Assembly (NCBI GenBank): GCA_913055915.1
Contig: CAJXKL010000003.1
Coordinates: 62,001-126,000 of the forward strand
Source of the DNA: an uncultured Candidatus Nemicrothrix sp.
GTDB taxonomy: Bacteria; Actinomycetota; Acidimicrobiia; Acidimicrobiales; MedAcidi-G1
Length of the DNA stretch: 64,000 nucleotides
Direction: 5' to 3'
Part shown: one piece after another, positions 37,793 to 44,923 of the stretch
Position numbering within the stretch: the stretch's first letter is position 1
Layout of the letters: each line of letters starts with the position of its first letter
The notes under the pieces: model-generated
Told to the model about the DNA's origin: nothing
Database searches by the model: none
What the model saw: the letters and a program-made list of their open reading frames with translations, nothing else
Made by a program: the position numbers and the translations under genes

Positions 37793-38838
37793 GATGAACC
37801 CCAGCCGGAGGTGACAGAAACCTCTGCGATCTCCTGGTGGGAGAAGAACCACCGGACCACAATCGGTGTTGCCACGAACAGCAGCATCAGTGCCTCGATG
37901 ATGTCGGTGATCTCTGGTGCCACATCGGCGTTGAACTGCATCATCGAGCCTCCGGCCTCCATGGCCCCGATTAGCAGGGCCGCCGGTATGACGCCGAGGG
38001 GGTGGTTCCGGGCCAACAGGGCAATGGTTATGCCGTTGAAGCCCAGCCCGGCATTGAAGCCCGGTTCGTACCTACCGATCACCCCCTGGGTCTCAATGGC
38101 ACCGCCGGCACCGGCGAGTAGCCCACTTATGGCCATTGTGGCAACGATTATCCGTTGCACCGATATTCCGGCGTACCTGGCAGCGTCTCCGTTCAGCCCG
38201 ACAGAGCGGATCTCAAAGCCGAGGGTGGTCCTCTCCAGCAGGTACCAGCATCCGAAGCTAGCTGCGACAGCCACCAGAAAACCCGTCGGGAACGACCCCC
38301 ACAGCGGAATGACGGCACTCTCCTCGACTGCCGGGGTACGCGACAGGATCCCTTCGTCCTTCCACGAATTGGATGCCAACCAGTCCGTCAGGTTGAGGGC
38401 CACGAAGTTGAGCATGATCGTAGTAATCACCTCGTGGGCTCCACTGGTTGCCTTGAGGAGCCCGGCGATCGAACCCCAGGCTGCACCGGCTACGGCACCA
38501 ACGAGGAGTGCAAGGGGTGCATGGATGATCCAGGGCAGCCCCTCAAAGCCGAAGCCCACGGCGGCAGCGAAGATGCCTCCGACCACGAGCTGCCCCTGGC
38601 CGCCGATGTTGAAGAGCCCGGCCCGGAATGCGAATGCCACCGCCAGACCACCCATGATGAGCGGGGTGGCCTTCTCGAGGGTGCGTCCGATTGTCTTCTG
38701 GCTCGAGAGCGATCCGTCGATCAGTGCCCCGTATGCCTCAATGGGGTTGGCACCCGAGACTGCCAGGACTATTGCGCCTATGCCGAGGGCCAGGCCTACT
38801 GCAATGAGGGGAACCGCTGCGGGTTTCAGCCACCTCAT
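37789..38838 (-). CDS. ABC transporter permease, BMP/nucleoside type (first subunit)
   Basis: Membrane subunit of 349 residues that pairs with the next permease. Typical segments are GLAVAFAFRAGLFNIGGQGQLVVGG, GLLKATSGAHEVITTIMLNF and GLGFNGITIALLARNHPLGV. It lies 102 bases downstream of mtnA. The BmpA-like substrate-binding lipoprotein that normally heads such operons is absent, so it must be encoded elsewhere or replaced. Confidence 0.9.
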   Translation of the reverse strand: MRWLKPAAVPLIAVGLALGIGAIVLAVSGANPIEAYGALIDGSLSSQKTIGRTLEKATPLIMGGLAVAFAFRAGLFNIGGQGQLVVGGIFAAAVGFGFEGLPWIIHAPLALLVGAVAGAAWGSIAGLLKATSGAHEVITTIMLNFVALNLTDWLASNSWKDEGILSRTPAVEESAVIPLWGSFPTGFLVAVAASFGCWYLLERTTLGFEIRSVGLNGDAARYAGISVQRIIVATMAISGLLAGAGGAIETQGVIGRYEPGFNAGLGFNGITIALLARNHPLGVIPAALLIGAMEAGGSMMQFNADVAPEITDIIEALMLLFVATPIVVRWFFSHQEIAEVSVTSGWGSS

Positions 38839-38940
38839 GGCGCTGCGCGCCAGACGACGCAGGGGCCGGTTGTCACCGCTGCAGACTAGGTGGGGTTGCG
38901 TGTGGGACCTGTGACTCCTCGCTGGAGGACCGTGATCCGA

Positions 38941-39966
38941 TCACCGCGAAACCGTGTCAAGTGTCTCGCCCTGATCGAGTCGGATGACCCGAGTGTCGGT
39001 GACCACCGCCGTGATCAGGTCGTACGGGGTGACATCGAATGCAGGGTTGATGGTCCGCGTGCCCGCAGGGGCCGTCGGCACGCCCCCAAAACTGACGACC
39101 TCGTCATCACCCCGGTTCTCAATCTGGATGTCACCACCGCAGGCGGTGGCCATGTCGATCGTGGACTCGGGGGCTACTACCACGAACGGGACTCCGGAGT
39201 GTCTGGCAGCCAGTGCCAGTGAGAAGGTGCCAATCTTGTTGGCCGTGTCACCGTTGGCGGCGATCCGGTCGGCACCGGCCAGGACTACGTCGACAAATCC
39301 CCTGGAAATGAGGTGAGGCCCCGCCGAGTCGACGATCAGGCGGAACGGGGCACCCATCTGCTGGAGTTCCCAGGCAGTCAGGCGCGCGCCCTGTAGGAGA
39401 GGTCGTGTCTCAAGTGCAATGGCCTCCTCGAGGCAACCCAGCTCGTGGAGCGTCTGGATGACAGCCAGAGCGGTCCCCCGCTCAACGCTTGCGAGGCCAC
39501 CGGTGTTGCAGATGGTGAGGGCCCGGAGCGAGTTGGACCTACCGGTGATCTCGGCTACCAGGTCGGCGCCACGGTCGCCCATGTTCACGGACGCAATCAG
39601 CTCTTCATTCCTGACGGCAATGGCTTCGGCCAGGATGTCTTCGGGTCCACCGTCGGAGACGGACACCACCCTGTCAACCATCTTCGCCAGGTTCACAGCC
39701 GTTGGACGAGCCGACCGAATCGACTCAACGTCGGCCTGGAACTCTGGTGTCCGCACACCGTTCGTTCGAGCTGAGAGTGCCACCCCGAACGCACCGGCAA
39801 CGCCGATTGCCGGTGCCCCACGAACCGACAACCGGCGGATGGCATCGACCAGGTCGGGCACCGTCGTGATTTGCAGCATCTCGACCGATGTCGGCAACTT
39901 CGTCTGGTCGACCATCAATATGGTGCCATCAACCCAGTCCAGGGTCCTTCCACCAAGCTCGCCCAT
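38941..39966 (-). CDS. mtnA: S-methyl-5-thioribose-1-phosphate isomerase
   Basis: Converts 5-methylthioribose-1-phosphate to the ribulose-1-phosphate in methionine or 5-deoxyribose salvage, 341 residues. RGAPAIG is at 49-55, the catalytic C153 in TICNTGGLAS and D233 in AGADRIAANGD, followed by NKIGT. These are the residues that separate MtnA from eIF2B-type relatives. GGAG is placed 9 bases upstream of ATG 39966, and an earlier in-frame start was rejected. It shares an 80-base divergent promoter region with the DUF985 gene. Confidence 0.94.
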   Translation of the reverse strand: MGELGGRTLDWVDGTILMVDQTKLPTSVEMLQITTVPDLVDAIRRLSVRGAPAIGVAGAFGVALSARTNGVRTPEFQADVESIRSARPTAVNLAKMVDRVVSVSDGGPEDILAEAIAVRNEELIASVNMGDRGADLVAEITGRSNSLRALTICNTGGLASVERGTALAVIQTLHELGCLEEAIALETRPLLQGARLTAWELQQMGAPFRLIVDSAGPHLISRGFVDVVLAGADRIAANGDTANKIGTFSLALAARHSGVPFVVVAPESTIDMATACGGDIQIENRGDDEVVSFGGVPTAPAGTRTINPAFDVTPYDLITAVVTDTRVIRLDQGETLDTVSR

Positions 39967-40046
39967 GATCCAGTCTCCGGGTTGTCGTCGGGTTACTAGT
40001 ATCGTCCCGCGGCTCCCTGAACAACCCTGAGGATGCCGACGACCAC

Positions 40047-40502
40047 ATGAACGCCGACCAGATCTCAGCCATTCTCGGACTCGAGCCCCTGCCTGAAGAG
40101 GGTGGAATGTGGGCACAGACCTGGCTCGACGAACACGGGTCGGCGATCTACTTCCTGATGCAACCAGACGATTTCTCAGCGATGCACCGGCTCAACCGGA
40201 CCGAGTTATGGCACCACTACAGCGGTGCACCCGTTGAGTTCCTGCTCCTCGACCCGGACGGATCTGTCGGAACCCCGGTTCTGGGAAGTGACCTGACAGC
40301 CGGTGAACGCCCGTTCCTCGCTATTCCCACCGGTGTCTGGATGGGCGCATCCACAATGGGGGACTGGTCGCTCGTTGGAACCACGCTGGCTCCGCCGTAC
40401 GACCCCGAGGGCTTCGAGTTGGGAACAGCTGAGCAGCTCATCGAAGGGTTCCCTGAAGCTGCAGCCCGCATCACCGACCTCACAAGGGACGACCAGCCGT
40501 GA
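40047..40502 (+). CDS. DUF985/cupin_5 family protein
   Basis: Cupin-fold protein of 151 residues. Family sequences visible are IYFLMQPDDFSAMHRLNRTELWHHYSGAPVE and IPTGVWMGAS with the late SLVGTTLAPPYDPEGFELG. The two His of RLNRTELWHHY would lie in the barrel. The family function is not established; members may bind a sugar- or nucleotide-like ligand. The stop overlaps the next SDR start by 4 bases. It heads the + strand half of the divergent salvage block. Confidence 0.86.
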   Translation: MNADQISAILGLEPLPEEGGMWAQTWLDEHGSAIYFLMQPDDFSAMHRLNRTELWHHYSGAPVEFLLLDPDGSVGTPVLGSDLTAGERPFLAIPTGVWMGASTMGDWSLVGTTLAPPYDPEGFELGTAEQLIEGFPEAAARITDLTRDDQP

Positions 40503-41272
40503 CCGTGCCTGCATCACCCCGGGACCTCCTGGACCTCTCCGGCCGCGTCTTGGTGGTAACCGGTGCCGGCGGAGGCATCGGCTCCGGAATCGTCAACCGG
40601 CTCGTTGCCACCGGAGCAAAGGTCGTCGCCCACACCCGGTCATCGTCGACGGACCACCTGTTCGACCTTGACGGAAACCCGGTGTCGAGTCTCCGTGCCG
40701 ACCTGACGTCGCCTGACGGTCCCGCCTATGTAGTCGACTCGACACTCGAGAAGTTCGGTCGTCTGGACGGGCTCGTCAACAATGCAGGAACCCAGTCGGT
40801 CGTGCCGTTCAACGAGATCACCGATGAGATCTGGTCCCAGACGATGGACATCAACCTCACGGCGGTTCACCGCCTGACACACCTGGCGTCAACCGCCATG
40901 CGCTCACGTGGATCCGGTGGATCGATTGTCCACATCGCCTCGATCGAGGCCCACCACCCGACAGAGGTGCACGGTCACTACGCCACCTCCAAGGCTGCAC
41001 TGGTCATGCTGGCGAGAGCCGCGGCACTTTCATACGGCAGAAGCGGCATCCGCGTCAACACGGTCTCGCCCGGGCTAATCACACGACCCGGCCTGGACGA
41101 GGACTGGCCGGACGGGGTTGAGCGGTGGAAGGAAGCAGCCCCGCTAACAAGGCTCGGAACACCAGATGATGTGGGCGACGCCTGTGTGTTCCTCTGCTCG
41201 GACCTGTCCCGCTGGATTACAGGAATTGACCTTGTCGTCGACGGCGGGGTACTCACCCGGCCCACGTGGTGA
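40499..41272 (+). CDS. SDR family oxidoreductase
   Basis: Classical short-chain dehydrogenase of 257 residues with a GTG start. TGAGGGIG is at 21-28, NNAG near 97-100, catalytic Ser in HIASIEA, and YATSK for Tyr and Lys. The end DLVVDGGVLTRPTW is typical of 3-ketoacyl reductase-like and sugar-alcohol dehydrogenases. Translational coupling to the DUF985 gene and closeness to the aldolase fusion suggest it acts on an aldehyde or sugar intermediate of the same pathway. Confidence 0.88.
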   Translation: MTVPASPRDLLDLSGRVLVVTGAGGGIGSGIVNRLVATGAKVVAHTRSSSTDHLFDLDGNPVSSLRADLTSPDGPAYVVDSTLEKFGRLDGLVNNAGTQSVVPFNEITDEIWSQTMDINLTAVHRLTHLASTAMRSRGSGGSIVHIASIEAHHPTEVHGHYATSKAALVMLARAAALSYGRSGIRVNTVSPGLITRPGLDEDWPDGVERWKEAAPLTRLGTPDDVGDACVFLCSDLSRWITGIDLVVDGGVLTRPTW

Positions 41273-41298
41273 CAAGAAGACCAACTAGGAAGTAACCC

Positions 41299-43269
41299 GT
41301 GGAATATCGCTGGGACCTGTCAATCTCCAAGAACCTCAAGACCCCTCTCGACGAGTGCGTGTACGGGTCACGTCTAATCGGCTCAGACCCAGCCCTCGTG
41401 CTCCACGGTGGTGGCAACACGTCGGTGAAGGCCCCGTACGCCGACATCACCGGAACCACCACCGAGACGCTGTTCGTGAAGGGCTCAGGCTGGGACCTAG
41501 CGACAATCGAACCTCAGGGATTCGCCCCGCTTACATTGCCACGCCTACAGGATCTCCTGGCACTTGAATCCCTCTCCGATCCCGACATGATGCGCGAGCT
41601 CATGTCCTCCAGCTTCGACCCTGCGGCACCGGCACCGTCGGTCGAAAGCCTGCTACATGCCTTCATCCCCCACCCGGCGATTCTCCACAGTCACGCCGAT
41701 GCGATCGTGTCCCTCACCAACGTTGGCGATTCCGGAGGGTATGTCCACGAGATCTTCGGTGATTCAGTGGTGGTCATTCCCTACGTCATGCCTGGTTTCG
41801 ACCTAGCCAAGACCGTAGCCACCTCGTGGCCCGACCAGACCAACGCCGGCACAATCGGAATGGTGCTGCTCAACCACGGCCTCTTCACCTTCGGTGAAAC
41901 CACACACGAGGCCTATGTCAGACACCATGAGTTGATCTCGAAAGCCGAACGCTGGCTGGCTGAGAACGCCCCCCTCCCGGCCTCCACTGCTGCAGGTCTT
42001 CCGGACCTGGACACAATCGCCCTGGCCGGACTCCGGCGAGACGTCTCTGAGGCCGCTGGCCAGCCGATGCTCCTGTGTCGTCACTGCGACCAGGTCTCCA
42101 CCCGCTTCGTCCAACGCAAGGACCTGGAGAGCCTGGCTACGAGGGGGCCCCTCACACCCGACCACGTGATTCGCACCAAACGCATTCCGCTGGTGGGCAG
42201 GGATGTCGCCGCCTACACGACTTCCTACGAGGACTACTTCAGGGAACACGAACACAGGGGGCGAACCGAACTGACGATGCTTGATCCGGCTCCACGCGTC
42301 GTGGTCGACCCCGAGTTCGGGGTACTGACCGCTGGCAGGACCATCGCCGCCGCAGACATCGCCTTTGACATCTACGAGCACACGATGCCGGCCCTCGAGC
42401 GTGTCGAAGACAATCTTGACCGCTACGAGGCCCTCGACGCCGGCCACATCTTCGACGTCGAGTACTGGGACCTTGAGCAGGCCAAACTCCGCCTCGCCGG
42501 CCCGCCGGCGGAATTGGCCGGAATGGTCGCAGTGGTCACCGGAGCCGCCTCCGGAATCGGTCGTGCGTGCGCGGCCGAACTGCTGGCACGTGGGTGTGCC
42601 GTGGGCGGCATCGACATCGACCCCGGAGTCGCATCCACCTTCGACAGCCCCGCATGGCTGGGCCTCGCCGCGGACGTCTCCGACCCGGAAGCCCAGGCAG
42701 CAGCCATCGCCGACATCGTCGAACGGTTCGGTGGACTGGACATCGTCCTCGTAGCCGCGGGCATCTTCGGAAAGAGCACACCCATCAGCGGCCTCGACGC
42801 CGAGAACTACCGAATTGTCCAGGCTGTGAACGTCGACGCCGTTGTCAACCTCCTGCACACGACCCACCCATTCCTCGCCAGGTCCCCGGTCGGAGGCCGC
42901 GTCTCGATCATCGGCTCCAAGAACGTGGCAGCACCCGGAAAGGGGGCTCTCTCCTACTCGACCTCCAAGGCTGCCCTCAGCCAGGTTGCCCGTGTGGCCA
43001 CCCTTGAATGGGCCGATGATGCAATCCGCGTCAACACAGTCCACCCTGACGCCGTGTTCGACACGGGCCTCTGGAACGACGAGCTGCTCAGGGAGAGAGC
43101 CGACAACTACGGCCTGACCGTCGACGAGTACAAGACGCGAAACCTTCTGCGAACTGAGGTCACCTCAGCCGGGGTGGCAAGGGTCGCCGTCGAATTGTGT
43201 ACCGACACGTTCTCCGCCACGACGGGTGCACACATCCCGATCGACGGCGGAAATGAGCGGGTCGTCTAG
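41299..43269 (+). CDS. Class II aldolase fused to short-chain dehydrogenase (RhaEW-like)
   Basis: 656-residue bifunctional enzyme. Residues about 15-220 are a class II aldolase/epimerase domain: phosphate loop HGGGNTS (36-42), KGSG, catalytic E116, and zinc ligands H130 and H132 in LHSHAD plus H193 in LLNHG. Residues about 408-656 are an SDR domain with TGAASGIG (414-421), the pair Y553 and K557, and a C-terminal GGN. The same fusion in Bacillus (YuxG/RhaEW) cleaves L-rhamnulose-1-phosphate to DHAP and lactaldehyde and then oxidises lactaldehyde. Next to mtnA, the better substrate guess is methylthioribulose- or 5-deoxyribulose-1-phosphate. GTG start with AGGAAG upstream. Confidence 0.88.
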   Translation: MEYRWDLSISKNLKTPLDECVYGSRLIGSDPALVLHGGGNTSVKAPYADITGTTTETLFVKGSGWDLATIEPQGFAPLTLPRLQDLLALESLSDPDMMRELMSSSFDPAAPAPSVESLLHAFIPHPAILHSHADAIVSLTNVGDSGGYVHEIFGDSVVVIPYVMPGFDLAKTVATSWPDQTNAGTIGMVLLNHGLFTFGETTHEAYVRHHELISKAERWLAENAPLPASTAAGLPDLDTIALAGLRRDVSEAAGQPMLLCRHCDQVSTRFVQRKDLESLATRGPLTPDHVIRTKRIPLVGRDVAAYTTSYEDYFREHEHRGRTELTMLDPAPRVVVDPEFGVLTAGRTIAAADIAFDIYEHTMPALERVEDNLDRYEALDAGHIFDVEYWDLEQAKLRLAGPPAELAGMVAVVTGAASGIGRACAAELLARGCAVGGIDIDPGVASTFDSPAWLGLAADVSDPEAQAAAIADIVERFGGLDIVLVAAGIFGKSTPISGLDAENYRIVQAVNVDAVVNLLHTTHPFLARSPVGGRVSIIGSKNVAAPGKGALSYSTSKAALSQVARVATLEWADDAIRVNTVHPDAVFDTGLWNDELLRERADNYGLTVDEYKTRNLLRTEVTSAGVARVAVELCTDTFSATTGAHIPIDGGNERVV

Positions 43270-43275
43270 ACGCTG

Positions 43276-44580
43276 ATGGCTCAGGTGCGTTTCACCGCTG
43301 ATGTCGTGGTCACCTGCGACACGGACAACTCCGTGTACGCCCCGGGTGTGGTTGATGCGGTGGATGGCAGGGTCGCCTGGGTGGGTTCGCCGGACGATGC
43401 ACCCGAAATCTCCGACACCGTCACCGTGGACAACGTCGGTGGACTGATCATGCCCGGACTGGTCAACGCCCACTGCCATACGCCGATGACCCTCGTGCGC
43501 GGATCTGGTGACGGCCTTCCCCTTCACCGCTGGCTGACCGAGGCCATGTGGCCGCGGGAGGGCCGGATGACGCCCGCCGATGCGTGGTGGGGCATGACCC
43601 TGGGGTCCGCCGAGATGCTGCTCGCCGGGGTGACAACGAGTTGCGAGATGTACCTGTTCGAAGACGCAGTCGTCGACGCCGCTAGAGCATCGGGTGCGCG
43701 ACTGGCGATGACGCCCGGTGTCGTGGCGGCACTCCATCCCAGCGGTAGTGACCGGAGCGGTGAGATCGCCGAATTCTTCTCCAGACACCATGACCCGGCG
43801 GGGCGCGTGACCGTGGGCGTCGCCCCCCACTCCGCCTACGACCTCGGCGTCGACGCCGTGGTCAACCTGGCCGACCTGGCACGGTCTCTCAACACCGTGC
43901 TCCATCTGCACCTCGCCGAGACCCGTGAGGAGAGTGCCGAGCTGGAAGCCTCTTTCGGCTGCTCAGTCACCCGGATCCTCTACGACCAGGGTGTGTTCGA
44001 GGGTCGGGTGCTAGCCGCCCACTGCGTCTGGGTCGACACCACTGATATCAACCTGTTGGCTGCGAACGGTGTCGCCGTGGCCCACTGCCCGATCAGCAAC
44101 ATGAAACTCGGGTCTGGAATCGCCCCGCTGGCCGCCATGAGAGATGCGGGGGTCACGGTCGCATACGGAACCGACGGTCCGGCTTCCAACGACTCGCTCG
44201 ACCTCTGGGAGGAGGTGAAGATGGGCGCACTCCTCGCCCGGGCCCACTCACTCGACTCGACCTTGATCACTGCAGTCGAGACACTCTCCATGGCAACCCG
44301 CTACTCGGCCGCGGCGGTAGGCCTCGACGACACAGGTTGCCTGATACCCGGCAACGCCCTCGACATGATCCGCATCGACCTTGACCAGAGCACCTTCGTA
44401 CCGGTCACCGACATCGACGAACTGCTCGCCCACCTGGCATGGTCCGGATCCAGCCGGAAGGTGACCGATGTCTGGGTCGCCGGTGAGAAGGTGGTCGCCG
44501 ACGGCGAGGTGCTGACAGTCGACACGGAGCGGGCCGTTGCCGAGGTCAGGGAACGAGCCCTCCGCCTGGCCGGGGCCTGA
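43276..44580 (+). CDS. 5'-methylthioadenosine/S-adenosylhomocysteine deaminase-like amidohydrolase
   Basis: Metal-dependent amidohydrolase of 434 residues. Zinc site: H66 and H68 in NAHCHTP, H212 with E215 in HLHLAE, H249 in AAHCVW, D300 in YGTDG. The substrate-side stretch MTLVRGSGDGLPLHRWL and the PISNMKLGSGIAPL segment closely resemble the Thermotoga TM0936 MTA/SAH deaminase. It would convert methylthioadenosine to methylthioinosine, matching the phosphorylase at 34514-35248. It starts 6 bases after the aldolase fusion in the same operon. Other aminopurine deaminases (guanine, 5'-deoxyadenosine) are possible. Confidence 0.84.
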   Translation: MAQVRFTADVVVTCDTDNSVYAPGVVDAVDGRVAWVGSPDDAPEISDTVTVDNVGGLIMPGLVNAHCHTPMTLVRGSGDGLPLHRWLTEAMWPREGRMTPADAWWGMTLGSAEMLLAGVTTSCEMYLFEDAVVDAARASGARLAMTPGVVAALHPSGSDRSGEIAEFFSRHHDPAGRVTVGVAPHSAYDLGVDAVVNLADLARSLNTVLHLHLAETREESAELEASFGCSVTRILYDQGVFEGRVLAAHCVWVDTTDINLLAANGVAVAHCPISNMKLGSGIAPLAAMRDAGVTVAYGTDGPASNDSLDLWEEVKMGALLARAHSLDSTLITAVETLSMATRYSAAAVGLDDTGCLIPGNALDMIRIDLDQSTFVPVTDIDELLAHLAWSGSSRKVTDVWVAGEKVVADGEVLTVDTERAVAEVRERALRLAGA

Positions 44581-44737
44581 GGCGGGCCTACGGATCACAC
44601 CTCCGGCGGCCCGTTCTGGCCGGTGACCTCGTCGACCATCAGCAGTGCCGCCCGACCGCCGCGGGTCTGGAGAACCCGGCACCACGGGTAGATTCCCGGA
44701 GGTGCCGTGGCACGTATTCCCGCCTACACGGGAATTC

Positions 44738-44808
44738 GCGGGTGTAGTTCAATGGTAGAACCCCAGCTTCCCAAGCTGATGACGGGAGTTCGATTCTCCT
44801 CACCCGCT
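44738..44808 (+). tRNA. tRNA-Gly (anticodon CCC)
   Basis: 71-nt cloverleaf. The acceptor GCGGGTG pairs with CACCCGC, the loop TTCCCAA carries CCC with one C-A mismatch at the base of the anticodon stem, and the T loop is TTCGATT. The discriminator T is followed by an encoded CCA (44809-44811). A small inverted repeat (ATTCCCG / CGGGAAT) lies immediately upstream. Confidence 0.95.
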
Positions 44809-44861
44809 CCAACCAGCCCGTATGCACGGCGACCCCTGCCTGACCGGGGTGCCTCAACACC

Positions 44862-44890
44862 TTGACAAACTGATCAAAGGTTATATGATC
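44862..44890 (+). promoter_or_regulatory. Strong promoter of the phenylacetate operon with an overlapping inverted repeat
   Basis: TTGACA (44862-44867) and TATGAT (44884-44889) are 16 bases apart, the closest match to the sigma70 consensus seen in the window. GATCA (44872-44876) and TGATC (44886-44890) form an inverted repeat with a 9-base spacer that covers the spacer and -10 box, as an operator for a repressor would. The start codon of paaZ is 35 bases downstream with GGGAG before it. Confidence 0.65.
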
Positions 44891-44923
44891 GTCTGTCAGT
44901 AGAATTCGGGGGCCGGGAGACAC

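Noticed and set aside
41803-43044. 413-codon minus-strand open frame inside the aldolase-dehydrogenase fusion
   Set aside because: Antisense shadow with biased Gly/Val/Asp composition and no recognisable motif; both catalytic sites of the fusion lie on the other strand.
41299-43269. Assignment of the aldolase-dehydrogenase fusion to rhamnose catabolism
   Set aside because: No rhamnose isomerase, rhamnulokinase, mutarotase or rhamnose transporter lies nearby, whereas mtnA, an MTA-type deaminase and a nucleoside phosphorylase do. Not excluded biochemically.
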